From: Tomocerus qinae
Taxonomy: Eukaryota; Arthropoda; Collembola; Entomobryomorpha; Tomoceridae
Assembly (NCBI GenBank): GCA_020055645.1
Contig: CM034546.1
Span: 119,214,375-119,278,374, forward strand
Length of the DNA: 64,000 nucleotides
Direction of reading: 5' to 3'
In this document: positions 12,013 to 24,400 of the stretch, piece after piece
How positions within the stretch are numbered: position 1 is the stretch's first letter
Layout: each line of letters opens with the position of its first letter
Position numbers and translations under genes: made by a program
The notes under the pieces: generated by a model
The model's input: only the letters and a program-made list of their open reading frames with translations
Told to the model about the DNA's origin: nothing
Databases searched by the model: none

Positions 12013-13622
12013 TTACTCGGATTCTTCTTTAACTTCAACCTTTCTGAGTTTTGATTTTGTTTTGTTATTAGTATTCTTCATAGGTCGTTTATTATTTAGT
12101 AGATCAATGAGCTCAGCGTCTTCTTCGTCAGTGATCTCGTCGGAATGAACTTCAATACCTCCATCTGAAAATACTTTTACTCTCTTCCCAATCTCGGTGG
12201 ACAGTTCTCCTTCAGCAGGTTCTTCAATTTTAGGAGCTTTTGTTATAGGGGATTTGGCGATCGAATTTCTAGATGCTAACATTAAAAAAATTCAAATGTT
12301 AAAATAAAATTTACTAGTTATTTCTAAAACTATTTTGTTCAATCTGGAGGATTGTGTGCAATTTTCCCACATTGACAATACTTACGGAAGAATTGATTAT
12401 AATCATGTAATCATAATTTATTATTTCACTTATCATATTCAGAGAAATGAGTTATTACCAGAAGAAAAGTAGAAGACTAATGGAGGACATTTTCCATTGT
12501 GCAATGATAATTTGGCAATATTCTTCCAGCCTCCCGGGTATTTCTTGCTTGCCCAACGACTAATTTTCAAAATGTTTTCCGTAAGCTGTTCACAGGATAA
12601 GTTATCATGACCAACCTAAAAAAACATTGAGGGTATTTGTATCGTAACGAACAAAAGACTCGATTTAATAGCGTCAATGGTTTCAAAGTGGTAACTATTC
12701 TTACGGCAACTGTTGATGTCTGCCCCTTTACAGAAAGGTTCAGCACCGTTTTTGTGAGGGCTTTCATGATTTGTGCTTGTAAATCGGAACTTTTCCATTT
12801 TCTTCCATTTATTTGAATCGGCATTTTCTTATTTTTGTAAAACTGTCTCCCCAATACAGTAGGCATCATATTGAAAATTGATCTTTCTGCAATGATTACA
12901 TCCACGCTTTTTGCTAGCATCCGTTTCGCTTCGTAAGTTGAATATTCATCTTTTACTTGTTTGAGAGTCATTATTTGACGGATCTTTAAATCACTTTCTG
13001 TGTCTGCAGCCATCAATTCATCTTTAACCTTTCCTACGACGTGATCTGGATCTGTATCATTCTCATCCTGAACAATTAACAATATGTCAATGGAATCCAG
13101 AACATGAGGTGAATACGGGAGACAAATATTGTATATATGATCTTTCCCCGACGGAGTCTTGAAAGTAGTTATATCCACAAGGAATCTGGTGGCATGATCC
13201 ATAAACAAACTTTCGGTCTTTTCTTTGTCATTGTAGGCCAACAGTGCTTTCACAGCGGCAGCAGCCTGAAATTAAAAATAAAAACTTATCATTCATTCAA
13301 TGTTAAATTAATGTTTTCAATAATGTACCCCAACTCATACTATCATGAGCTAAATATAGTACATGGAGGCATGTGTGTTGGGGTACATTATTGAAAACAT
13401 TAATTAAAATGGCATAATATAATGATCCCTAAAGACGAAATGCTCACTTATGATATGTAATATATTTATTGGTAACAGTTATTTAATGTTATACTGTGTC
13501 GTGTCGGCAATTGTCATAATATGTTTTTGACAACAGTAATAAAATTAATTAAATAAATTAAAAAAATTCTCCAGTACTTGGTCTTTACTAAAGTTTTCCG
13601 GGACGATATTAGCAGCAGGCAT
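12013..13622 (-). CDS. Ribosomal L1 domain-containing protein (RSL1D1 homologue)
   Basis: Nucleolar protein with an L1-type RNA-binding fold, linked in animals to pre-rRNA processing, nucleolar organisation and growth control. Four minus-strand exons: 13578-13622, 12705-13265, 12459-12615 and 12013-12275; total 341 codons plus stop, all phases consistent. Exon 1 encodes MPAANIVPENFSKDQ; joined to AAAAVKALLAY it aligns residue for residue with DKEQVRKAVDALL of human RSL1D1, which fixes the start. Further marks: DHIYNICLPYSP, LKQVKDEYSTYEAKRML, VDVIIAERSIFNMMPTVLG followed by RQFYKNKKMPIQI, and exon 3 GHDNLSCEQLTENIL...KYPGGW. The last exon is acidic/basic and low-complexity (ends KSKLRKVEVKEESE), as expected for the nucleolar-targeting tail. 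Intron 1 contains a 29-bp perfect inverted repeat. Head-to-head with the SMYD gene. Confidence 0.88.
13306..13405. repeat. Hairpin: 29-bp perfect inverted repeat, 42-nt loop
   Basis: Arms 13306-13334 and 13377-13405 are exact reverse complements (left arm starts AATTAATGTTTTCAATAATG). It lies in intron 1 of the RSL1D1 homologue. Could be a very small MITE or a foldback; no target-site duplication is obvious. Confidence 0.85.
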
Positions 13623-14206
13623 TATTCAATTTTATTCAAAACTTTTTCACAAACTTTTTTAAGACGGTTCCTATTCTTTCCATTCAATACAATGCACGTG
13701 TTGACTTTAAGCTATTGCGCTGAGTAAAGGTAAAGATGCCTCGTTTTAACACCTCGTGCACAGTGCATGAGGTGTTAAAACAGTATGAGCAAGATATCCT
13801 TGTAACAACGTTCCCGAATTTTGAAATTACTCATTACTGTCATTAGTCTCATTACTCATCTATTTCTGATAATAATTTTTTCAAATCTGAAAAATAACTA
13901 TACAAACAAAGTGTACATGCTTAAGATCTCATTTTTTTCTTTAAGGTCAATTTAGGGTTGTGATTTGTGTGCACTTCGTTAGGAGTTTGGAAGTATTTAT
14001 TAAATCAAATGGTATTATTATTATAATATAATATACATATTATAATCCATAAAACAATAATTAAATGGTTTTATATAGTTCGTAGTTCGTATAAGTTCAC
14101 TAAAAATTTAATAAAATATTTTTTACAGGTGATAGCAGCTGCTTTCAATTTCTAATAAACCTAGTCATTAGTTAGTCGAAAACAGTTACATACAGCCTTT
14201 TCAGCA
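13623..14206. promoter_or_regulatory. Divergent (bidirectional) promoter region, RSL1D1 homologue / SMYD
   Basis: 584 bp separate the two divergent start codons, so both promoters and 5' UTRs must lie here. A near-perfect palindrome sits at 13744-13780. A TTTACAG at about 14123-14129 could be the acceptor of a SMYD untranslated exon. No TATA box could be assigned with confidence. Confidence 0.55.
13744..13780. repeat. 37-nt near-perfect palindrome in divergent promoter
   Basis: Arms of 17 nt (TTTTAACACCTCGTGCA at 13744-13760; TGCATGAGGTGTTAAAA at 13764-13780) with one mismatch and a 3-nt centre CAG. It is about 120 nt upstream of the RSL1D1-like ATG. Could be a dimeric transcription-factor site or a hairpin. 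Confidence 0.8.
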
Positions 14207-16662
14207 ATGGAAAGCTGCAACAAACAGGTTACCATTTAATTAAATTTTTAACCCACTTGCTACTAATTTAGTTGGTATATACTATACTTGTCATGTTCCC
14301 TTCATTAACATTATCCAAATTATTAGAGGTTGACGTTAGATGTGCATTGAATTTGAATAATAGGAAGACGAAAAAATAATTGACAGCAACTGTCCAGTAT
14401 GTTCCATTCCGGCGGATAAATCTTGTTCAGCATGCTCCTCAGTGTTTTACTGTTCTGCAGAGCATCAAAAGACGCACTGGAAAATTCATAAAAGCACATG
14501 TTCTGCTTTTACGTTAAAGGAAACTCCCGAAATGGGTCGCCAATTTGTAGCTACAAGAGATTTAAAAGCAGGATCGTTAGTTCTTAAGGAGATCCCTGTT
14601 TCATTTGCTCCACAATCTATATTTCCCGAAGAAAGTTCTGTAAACATTCCTTCCTGTCTTGGATGCTGTACCATAATGACAAATAATCCTTCAAGAAAGT
14701 GTTCGAAATGTAAATGGCCCCTTTGCTCTGCACTATGTGAAAAGGTAATGTTTCTTTTTTATTGTTCTAATCTATTGTTCCTATTTTTGCTAAGTAAATA
14801 CTATGCAATAATCAGTCATTGTCATTATCCGTTTTCTCTCAATAATTACAATTCAGTCTCTGACTTATTTTTTGCAGCTTGTTCACCATTCTGACAATGA
14901 GTGCAAAATTTTTTCAAAACGTAATGTCAAATATCCTCCTAAGGTTAAAAGTTACTACAAAGGAATTATGATTCTTCGAACTTGTCTTCAAAAGCACAAA
15001 AATTCCAAAGTTTGGGACGGACTTCTAGACTTGCAGCATGAATATGACTTGCCAACCGACAGTGGAGGAGCGGCTTCCATTAATGAATTAAAAGAGTTTG
15101 CTGAAAAACAAATTAAAGAATTCAAGGTGACTGATCTGTGCCAGAGCGAAGATTGGGTCAGAATGTTATATGCTGTGAATATAAATGCGTTTGGTATAAA
15201 TATGACCCTGGATAATCGAATGGCGTATGTACAAATATTATTATCACATTAAAAAGTCCATTAAATTGCAAAAAAACCGTGAGGAATTACATGAATATAA
15301 TGTTGAATATTTAGTGTTGGAGGGTTTCTTTTTGTCAAAGCAAGTATGTTTTCGCATTCTTGTGCTCCAAACTGTTCCTGGGGGATTTCTTCTGTGCCAA
15401 ATTTGGATCTCAAAGTTAGAACAACAATAGATATTAAAAAAGGGGAGCTTCTTACGATAGCTTACAACCAAATTTTTAATTTTACTGGAACACATAATCG
15501 ACAACAACGTCTCAGAACAAACGCTGGTTTTGTCTGCAAATGTGTCAGATGTTTAGATCCTACTGAGTTGGGAAGCAACTCTTCTACTTGGATCTGTTCA
15601 AAGTGTAATGAACCAACAATGATCTCAACCAATCCCCTTCAATTGGATGCTGACTGGAAATGTAGTTCATGCAAATTTGAAACAAGCAGCGAAGAAATGA
15701 TGTTTTATATCAGTTCACTATATGGACTGGTAGAAATATGTGGGAAAGACGAATCTGGTCTTCTACAATTACGAAGATTAATAGCTGACAATTCTGGAAT
15801 AAAACTGCATTCAAATCACTGGGTACTGACAGAAGCTGCTCGTAAAATCGTTCAATATCTTGGGAATGAAAGAAGTCTCGAATTCACAGATGAAGAACAA
15901 GCGTTTTACATATTTTTATGCAAACGCATGCTTGGGGTTGCAGATTTAGTGTCTCCTGGTATTTCGAGGGAAAGAGGTAAAATTTTGTCTTCTTGTCAAT
16001 ATGTTATATCGCATCAACTATTTTTTATGTTATTTCATTTGTTGGATTTGCTGGACTGTATATATTTTGTAGTTCTTGAAACTCTTTTAAGGTGGTAAAA
16101 TTAAAGTTTTCGTTGATAAGTGCTACCGGTTACACAGGAAAGAAATCTAGCCTTGGGAAAATAAAATTTCCCGATATTTATTTATTTATTTTATTCGAAT
16201 TCGACTGCAATTCGTACTCCGTAAAATTCTGATAAAAACCGTCTTGTTTTGTTCTGTAATTTGCAATTCTCCAGAATTTCCAGTTTTAAAATGACTACAA
16301 ATCTTTATTTTTATATTATAGAGTCGAATGAAAAGTACTTAATCAATTATCATTATCATTAGTAACAATATAATTCAAATTGGGACTTTTTATCCAGGAT
16401 CTAATTCAAATATGTTTTTTCAGCTCAATTGCAACACTTTCTTGCAAAGGAAATGCTAAGGAAAGCAGAAAAAGATCTAGCATCCGGGAAAATAAGTTGT
16501 GATAAATTTCAAGACAACTTGAAAACTATTATAGTGTTACTGCAAGGGTCATATAATTTCTTCAAAACTGACAATGCGGATTTTAACAATGGAAAGCTGG
16601 GACCTATTGGCATAATGCTTTTAGATCAATTAAATAGAGTCAAGACTTTACAGCAAAAATAA
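14207..16662 (+). CDS. SMYD family protein (MYND finger + SET domain), SmydA-like
   Basis: Putative protein-lysine methyltransferase of the arthropod-expanded SMYD-A group. Five exons: 14207-14227 (MESCNKQ), 14364-14744, 14878-15224, 15315-15976 and 16424-16662; 549 residues with all phases consistent. The MYND zinc finger occupies residues 17-53 (C17, C20, C28, C31, C37, H45, H49, C53). The split SET domain begins with GRQFVATRDLKAGSLVL. Its core motif is FSHSCAPN (residues 262-269), then GELLTIAY with the catalytic-type Tyr300, and the post-SET cysteines 324, 326 and 329 (CKCVRC), then DPTELGS. The usual Asn of the NHSC motif is Ser263, so activity is uncertain, as for many SmydA members. 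Convergent with METTL4; an AATAAA overlaps its stop codon. Confidence 0.9.
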
Positions 16663-16663
16663 A
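16658..16663 (+). terminator. AATAAA overlapping the SMYD stop codon
   Basis: The sequence AAA-TAA-A at the SMYD stop forms AATAAA at 16658-16663. If used, the 3' UTR would be only about 20 nt. No closer canonical signal was noted downstream. Confidence 0.4.
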
Positions 16664-17278
16664 CATTCCTATAATTTGTTCAACATTAACAATAACGTCT
16701 TCGGGTAATTGATTTATTTTGGCCGTTTAAAGCTCAATCATTATTGTTGTAATTGTTATTAGCTAAAACTATTAAAATACTAAGACATTGCCACACACTT
16801 ACTCATACTCCATTATATCTCATTTCTATACCCATGCAATACATGAATATGTTATAATTCCCAATTAAAATAACAATAATCTTTACTAATCCATCACAGT
16901 ACAATATTTTTAAGAGATGGATTCTTTTTACTCCCCACTTACCTTTTCCATGAGTTAAACACCATAATATGTGCGAAAGGATCAACTTGAAGGCTCAGCA
17001 GCGAGTATCTGCTGCAAAGAAGTGAATGAAGGATTTCTCTTGAAAGAACGCCTTTGTCGCGTCTTTAATTTAGAACTCAAATAGCCGTGTATAGCAGGTA
17101 TTGTATAATGCATTTCATACTATTATTTTGTTATACCTAGACCAACCAAACCCAATGGTCACACTTTGTAGTATATTATGCATCATGGACATGGATGGTA
17201 TATTATGACTATGACGGTCATATGCAGTCACTCACACAACTGCACTGATATGTGGACATTGTAGTACAAAGAAATATA
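16664..17278. other. Intergenic spacer between convergent SMYD and METTL4 genes
   Basis: About 0.6 kb of A+T-rich DNA between two converging genes; nothing else is supported. A minus-strand 60-codon open frame at 16803-16985 has no family resemblance. Confidence 0.5.
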
Positions 17279-17284
17279 TTTATT
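17279..17284 (-). terminator. AATAAA overlapping the METTL4 stop codon (minus strand)
   Basis: On the minus strand the last base of the METTL4 stop TAA (17286-17284) is also the first base of AATAAA (17284-17279), an arrangement mirrored in the facing SMYD gene. Confidence 0.4.
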
Positions 17285-18563
17285 TAAATCTTATACCTGG
17301 TCGGTGAAACAAATAATGACGAATGTTGTAACTTTATAACTTCATTTCCATAAGATGTCACATTTGGGTATAAATATCTAGCAAATATCTCACAGCTATT
17401 AACAATATTATTAAATTCACAATGTAAAACATCAAACAAAGGTGGTTTGTGGGAATGTATACTACTGGGTACGCTGACGATTATTTTAGAATTAGTTTTG
17501 TCCATTTTCTTTCGGCTACCTATAATTATGGTTTCATAAGGTTGTTTTTTATTATCCGCGTCAAATGGGCAAATTGGAATTCCGCCATTTGTGACCTAAT
17601 TATAAAAGTAAAAGATAAAATTGTACTTCATTTTTTTAATTAAATATATTTGAGGATAGTGTGAAATGGTTAGTGTGATATCTCGAACTATAAATGGCTG
17701 AAAACAATTAAGCAATTAATACTTTTGCTTAAATGTTTTATTAATATTTCGAATCAAAAATATACCAAATGAAAAGTCTTACCTTAAGCCAATACCATGT
17801 GGCTATATAATAAACATTCCAACTGGGGAATATTTCGCTAATAAGTTTGTTCTGGATTGAAGACGAATTTGTGCACCATACTACGATCAATGCATCTTGG
17901 TTTGAAATACTTTCAATTGGAATCTTGGTAATCATTGGTGTGTCCAACAAAGGATATCTAAATTAAAAATTTAAATTAATCTTCTGCAGCTCCAGCTGGG
18001 TCAGTACATAGATTTAGAAAGATTGAGGAACAAAGCCGTTTTTACCCAGAGTCAGAATATTTTCTTTTCCTTCTAATGAATTTATTCCACCAAGGAGGAT
18101 CCAAAACAATCAAGTCAAACTTGCCATCTGGTACCATCTCTAAAACGTCACCATTGTAGAATCGGCAATTTTGAGGGAAAACGAAAGAACAGTCTTTTAC
18201 TTCTTTAACCACTCCGAATTTTTCGTTGTTACCTCCATTGAACTTTCCAAACTCAAATTCCTTGAATTGCTCGTAGAAGTCTTTAGCGATTTTGATTGCC
18301 AATTCGTTGCCCTTGCTTACACGGTTGTTACTATCATCCGATTCCGGTCTTGGTACAACAGTATTCCATTTGTCCAGTATTTCTTCTGCTAGAGTCTTGA
18401 CTAGCTTAGAAGTGTCACTTACGAATTTTGGTGTCTTAAGCTTAAATGGTGAATTTATTTCAAATAAATCTGGATTTATTCGAAACTTTTGTCCGTTTTC
18501 TGTTTCAACTTCTATGCGATGTGAAATTATCCACCCTTTTTCAGTTCTCAACTGAATTGACAT
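17284..18563 (-). CDS. Mettl4: METTL4, MT-A70 family N6-adenine methyltransferase
   Basis: MT-A70-class methyltransferase; in animals METTL4 makes the N6 methyl mark on 2'-O-methyladenosine of U2 snRNA, and a DNA 6mA role has been claimed. Three minus-strand exons: 18046-18563, 17783-17957 and 17284-17595; 334 residues with consistent phases. The catalytic DPPW is at residues 155-158 (LIVLDPPWWNK). Next come DALIVVWCTNSSSIQ and FPSWNVYYIATWYWLK, then VTNGGIPICPFDADNKKQPY, IIVSVPSSIHSHKPPL and CEIFARYLYPNVTSYGNEV, following human METTL4 block by block. The N-terminal region is much shorter than in vertebrates (human about 472 residues), but starts comparably (MSIQLRTEKGW versus MSVVHQLSAGW). 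A probable untranslated 5' exon ends at 18753 (G|GTAAGT) and splices to 18635. Confidence 0.9.
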
Positions 18564-19025
18564 TTTGACATTACATAGAAATTCAACATTGGAGGATTTT
18601 CGAAATTCGACAATTCTGAATTCGAAATAAAAGACCTAAAATGGAAAATCAAAATTTTACTATTTTCTAATTATTTTAAAACTCTGTTCCAGACTAACAT
18701 CTTCCAGCTATGACATATTAATTAGTAAATCAAAAACAAAAATTTAACTTACCGGAATCAAGTGCAGGAATCAGCTGGGCGACCGCCACTGCCAGTATGC
18801 AACAAATATAAAACGCAAGCAAGGATGGAATTATTGCAGATCGGTCGGATGGGTTTCCTAAGTAGATGTATGGACTATGGACTGTTACACATGGTACTAC
18901 ATGTGAAGTATGTTGTGTGTATCGTATCATGCAGATACTCTCCCAATTCGCAAATGGTTTCACATTTATTTTATGCATTTACATATTCACATGAATTTCT
19001 TATGATAAAAATAATTGAAGATTAA
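18564..19025 (-). other. METTL4 5' region with probable noncoding first exon
   Basis: On the minus strand a good donor (TTCCG|GTAAGT after 18753) pairs with an acceptor (CCATTTTAG, exon start 18635) 72 nt before the METTL4 ATG, suggesting an untranslated exon. The exon upstream of the donor also carries an open frame (18753-18978) whose end resembles a signal peptide (SLLAFYICCILAVAVA); spliced on, it stops soon after, so it is treated as UTR or chance. Confidence 0.45.
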
Positions 19026-19165
19026 GGCCCATATTTTTAATAAACACTCCCACTCTAATCTCCACTCTTTGAGAGTGTAAGGTATGTATCGAGGTACCTT
19101 TCACTCTCGAAAAAGTGCGTAAAAAGTGTGTGAGAGTGGGAGTCGAGTCATTAAAAATATGGGCC
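19026..19165. mobile_element. MITE-like inverted-repeat element, ~140 bp
   Basis: GGCCCATATTTTTAAT at the left end and its inverse ATTAAAAATATGGGCC at the right end bound a largely foldback interior (CTCCCACTCT opposite AGAGTGGGAG). TAA occurs on both sides (19023-19025 and 19166-19168), a 3-bp duplication like that of PIF/Harbinger-type MITEs. It lies between the METTL4 5' region and the chitinase 3' end. Confidence 0.8.
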
Positions 19166-19240
19166 TAAGTAGGCTTCGCCCACTTAAAATGAAAAAATAT
19201 TTAATGAACCAACAGCTATGGAATGGACGAGAGTACATAA

Positions 19241-19246
19241 TTTATT
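19241..19246 (-). terminator. Candidate poly(A) signal of the chitinase gene
   Basis: AATAAA on the minus strand about 90 nt beyond the chitinase stop codon. Confidence 0.5.
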
Positions 19247-19335
19247 TTTTACAATATTTGTATGGACATTAAAAATAATATTTGTGTTACAACGTGATGC
19301 ATTGCATATACTGCATATCAAGTTATTAAAAGTAG

Positions 19336-21477
19336 TCAGTCTGAAAAAATAGTTAAAATGAGCATTGTCATAAAAGTAAATAGAGTTGACGACAGTATAG
19401 CCGTTGGGTAAACTCTTGTGCCGGTTGCAGTTGTATCATCGTTTGTATCATCAATTTCATTATTGGATTCATCTTGTGATAGGGCATAATTAATTGTCCT
19501 TAGGAGTGGATTTTTTATGCCGCAAATTCCCCGAAAGTCGTCTGTATCAATGGACCATATCATGGCACCCTTCAGTCCTTTAGCTAACAAAAATGATACC
19601 TACGAAAAAATCATACGTATAATGTACAGAACTTCATTCAATACACGTAACTCTAACTTAATATGTATAAATATATGTAATACCTTGTCATGGATGCTAT
19701 CTGGATTGTCAAATCCGACCCATTTGGCTCCATTTCGCATGTAAGGCACTTTCGCTTCGTTATCCCAGTAGGTTTTCCAATCTCCTCTGTCGGAAATAAG
19801 CTTCTTGCAAATCTAAAAATACACATAAGTAGATATCTAATAGTAAATTCATACAAAGACAAAAATATTTTTTGATCAAGACACAAAGAAATCCTATATA
19901 ATCCTAATGAATTTCTGCAAATACCTCATTGTATCCCAAAAATCCATCCTCCTTTGTAAAAGGTCCTTGAAATCCTTTATCTTGAGCAGGCTCATTGATA
20001 CCAGAACCAACTACTTCGGGATTAGATAAAAGAAAAGTTCTGCCATAGAATGGCAATCCTAATACGATTTTATAAGCAGGCACTCCATGGGACATAAAAA
20101 GATTTACAGAGTATTCGATACTTGCTTCTCCTTCTGGTGCATATAAAGGTGCATTATGAGATGTAACTTTATCCCAAGCTCCATGATAATCGTAGCACAT
20201 AATATGGACATGATCCAGTAGTCTTGATAGTTCTCTTAATTCATAACCTTCATCAACTGTCTTTTCAGCAGGACCAAAAGCAGCCGTCAGCATGAGTCCA
20301 TATTGGTCAAACTTTTGACGCAATTCCTACAAATTGACATTTATATTTATTACAATACAAATGTAGATTAGAAAAAAAGATACACATCGCTTATTCCAGT
20401 GTCCTGTAATCCCTTTTTATTACGTTAACAAAGTTTACTGGAAACCACTGAGTATTCAAGCTTATTATTATTACCACTAAAAGGTGAAAGACAGTCTAAT
20501 AACTAACCTGAACCAAAATAGTGAAATGACGTTTGTCTTCAGGCTTTCCACCTCGACTTCCAGGAAATTCCCAGTCCAAATCAAGTCCATCAAACGAATA
20601 CTTTCTGCAAATCAAGATAGATTTTCTTAATTATATAATTACTAATTACTATATAATTACCCAGCTATACCAAGTTCATTTCATATACGTGTTTCATGCT
20701 CATTTTTCACTGCCACACACTATCTCACACTCATAAGGATGAAATAAATTCTAGCTAGTTTTCGTATCATGATTACCTCACGAGATCCAATGCTGATTGA
20801 ACAAAAGTTTCTCTGTTTTTGGCTTCTGCGACCATTTGAGAATATTTCTGGGATCCTTCGTTCCACCCTCCAACTGCCAAGAGTACTTTCAGATGAGGAT
20901 GTTTTCTCTTCAGTTTATTGAATTCTCTGTACCAATCTGAAATGAGACAAAATAATATTTCAGCCTCGTTTAAGTTACGTGTTTACTATTAAAACTTGTA
21001 CGCACGATATTTTTGCATAAATTAGTACCTCTTCCTCCGCCACTCTTTTCTTCATGAAGGTCTAGCCATGGATCGAGAGGTTTCATTACAAATGTCAAAT
21101 TGTCCAATCCAGCAAAACTATATATAAGATGAGTGCAGAGAGATGCATCAATGCTCTCTAGGTCAAATTTTCCTTCATCTGGAGTTCTGTATGTGGCCCA
21201 TGTTCCCACATAGCAAACTACCACTTTACTATGAGTATGAATAGCTGTAGAAGGAGAAAAATGGTTATTATTATAAACACAAAATTACTAATATCTATTG
21301 CAGAGTTTACATGCATTTGTTTTATACTTACTAGATTGGGATTCATTTCCAGTAAAAGTCAAATTCAAATCAGGTACTTCTTCATGGGTTATTGTATTGC
21401 TGCCTTCTTCCATTTTGAAGGCTAAGGTCTGAACACAAAGAATTCCCAAAACATACACGCGAAAAAATGCTCCGGAC
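19336..21477 (-). CDS. GH18 chitinase with hydrophobic C-terminal tail (5' end incomplete)
   Basis: Family 18 glycoside hydrolase cleaving chitin, acting outside the cell. Seven minus-strand exons: 21332-21477, 21029-21244, 20777-20936, 20508-20604, 19925-20326, 19684-19812 and 19336-19599; about 471 residues plus a missing start. The first visible exon ([20 protein letters not shown]) is a signal-peptide core but has no ATG in frame; it begins after an acceptor in phase 2, so a tiny upstream exon must hold the start. Catalytic motif [11 protein letters not shown] (near residue 180) keeps the DxDxE acids, so the enzyme should be active, unlike IDGFs. Other GH18 marks: [56 protein letters not shown] and [12 protein letters not shown]. 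No CBM14 follows; instead an acidic linker and a 20-odd residue hydrophobic tail ending in FSD suggest GPI or membrane anchoring. Confidence 0.9.
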
Positions 21478-24400
21478 CTGAAAAGTTGCAAACATTTTCA
21501 AACTACTTAGTTATCCAGAGAGTTAAATGATCCGTGTGACATTCCTAAACCTACTTCTAATCTTAACACAATTAATTAAATCATACAATACTTGAATACA
21601 GAGTAGTGTCAAAAATGATCTAAATGTTTTATTTTCATTTATGTAGATGTATTATGTTCTTATATGTGAACAGAAATTGTAATGATAATAAATAATCATC
21701 ATTGAATAATAAAGGAAAATGAAAGTACCAAAAACTTGTTCAGAGATATGACAAAGTCATTATGACTTGACGATGAGACTACTACCGGTCCTCCTTAACC
21801 TGATGTGTCTAATGAACTGCAGAATTTCTATTTAATCGAATGCCTAGTACACGATCACGAAACATACTACATAACACATGCATTTCACTTTAAGAAGCTA
21901 TATAGGTTCACGGATACCAGCACTCTACTCTGATTATCTTACTAAATATTATACAAAATACAAATTCATATTCATATGTACTGTACTGAGTTATACTGTA
22001 TCACATTCATATCACCACCATCGTGACGAAAATAGTGAAGTGAACACAAATTATTCAAAGGTATGTATAATATCAGACATTGAGTCATTTGATTCAAAAA
22101 TCAACGATCATTTACCTTACAAATGTTGTCAGGAGCATTTTGATACAAGATTTTAGAATATCACAGAGTCAGCACAAATTGTAGTTTAAAAGTTCAATTT
22201 AGTTAATTTTAGGCAAGTTGCCGCACAAGTCAGAGTCGGAATGGGAGACGCTTGATAGTACCCTCCTATATTCTTAAGGTTGTAGTAAGCCTGAAAAATT
22301 ATACACCAAAGGAAACACAAGTGAATTAGTAGGAAAGTCTGTTTATATTATTTTTGGAAAAGTGAGTGTGTACTATTGGGTGCTAGCTAATTTAAAATAA
22401 GTAGCAATCACTTGTATGCAGCACACACACCTGTATTAAGTTAATTGTGTATATGTGTGTAGCGAATTACAAGCTTTGTGTTTATTCAGTAGAGATTAAA
22501 CCGGAAACCTATCGTCTATAGGTATGTGAAAAGAAAACATTAAAACTTTTACTAAAATTGCACATCACTTGATAAAATGCGAATATTTCTTTCTTGGATA
22601 ATATGCGAACTAAAGAGTGTTTGACTCATCTCTGCTGGTGATTCAGTAGTGTGAAGTTGAGACTTTCGATGTGCGTAGTATGGTCCTAACCTGGTCCCTA
22701 ACAACGAAGCGACTGACATCATTATACTAAAATGTCAATCTGACTGCACATTTAGGAATCTCAAAGCGACTCACAAAGTGAAAGTTAAAAATGGTCGACT
22801 CACAATTATAATGCTACCAACAATGAAGATGAGCTCTTCACGATAATAATAACACAATTGATGGTCTGGCTACACATGCATTCCTCCCTGAGTAAAACAC
22901 TGATATTAAAATAGTAATTTACCTACATCCCTTATGAATGCTATGCTCATGCATGGTTTACCGTTGGTGTGGAATTAATAGAGAAAAAATAATTTGAGGT
23001 AAATGTTAAGAAAACTGAAAACCACCTACCTACTACTTTGCGCTGTTAACTGTCGAGGAATAAAAACGCTTTGCTTCAATGCGGACACTTCTTCACAGTG
23101 GATTTTACTCTCAGGAACTCATTTTTCTGTTTTTAACTTAAGCACTACTATTTTGCTCGATATTCTTTGTTACTCTGAGCTAAAGGTAAAATGTTCGCCC
23201 TTATTTGCCTAAATATTCAAATGCCTCTATGCTAGTGTGTCAGGTACCTACTTATACTTGTCAATTGCCTTGTTATTCAATTCCTATCTTATTTTCAGAC
23301 TTCCAAGAAAATCAGAATGAGTAAAAAGGAAACGAACTATATACTCAACTGACTTACCTAGATTTGTACCTTACATACCAATACATACATCTACAATGTA
23401 TTTTCCATATTAACGGTCAGTTTTTGCCTAAGGATTTTCATTACCTGTTCATATACTCTATACTAGCTAATAATACAAACGAGGGCTCCAAACGTCTTAT
23501 TCTTGGTACTGTGATATCTCTATCCTTCTGCGTTGGCAATATTACAATTGATATGCAAGAGTATTGTTGAAAATTGTATTCGTTAGTGTTTTATACACAG
23601 GTAGACCTACTTTATGGTCAGACCATCTGTATATATTAATAAGTACTTGTCTACAGCACTGTATCATTGTATTCTTGTAAATATATTTTATATGTAAGGT
23701 TCCTTGACAAATACTGATGCTGAAGTTTTTCATAGGTGAAATGGTTGACCTTCGTGGAACTTACGAAGTTTGGCCGTCTCCTCTTGAGCTTAGTAATAGT
23801 CGGTAAAAAATATATAAGCCAGTTTTTTATGTAGATTAATAGCTACACGATGATAGTGAATGTAATGTAAGCAATAATCTAACTACCTATGGTTTGGTAA
23901 TGATTTTACATTTAACTACATTTGTGAAATGAGAATGAAGGAGAATGCACGTAAATAATGGCATGTTATAGGGATAGCATGACTCATATTTCAACGTGCA
24001 AATTTTTTAAAACATAATGCACCTACTTGGCAATGTAAAATGCAATGGATAATGTAGTTGATGTTATATCTATCTATCTATAGCTCATTGTTGGATAACT
24101 GTTACATGATCAGTCTGAATATAGACGCCTCCACTTGTACACTATTGAATATCTTTTAAAATGGGAAAGTGACCATAATATTATAGTGGCTATCCATAAT
24201 ATAGTGAATGGGATAATGCAAATGCAATCACATCTCCATAGTAGATCTTTTATGTTTAGAACCATGCTATATTCCCATAGGGTCTCACACACGTTTTTGC
24301 ATCACGAAACATCTGATCTTGTTCTGATCAAAAGTCAATTCTATATGAGCCACACCCGAAGCATTAATTCGTCATTCATTTGAAGTAGTTATCTAAGAAG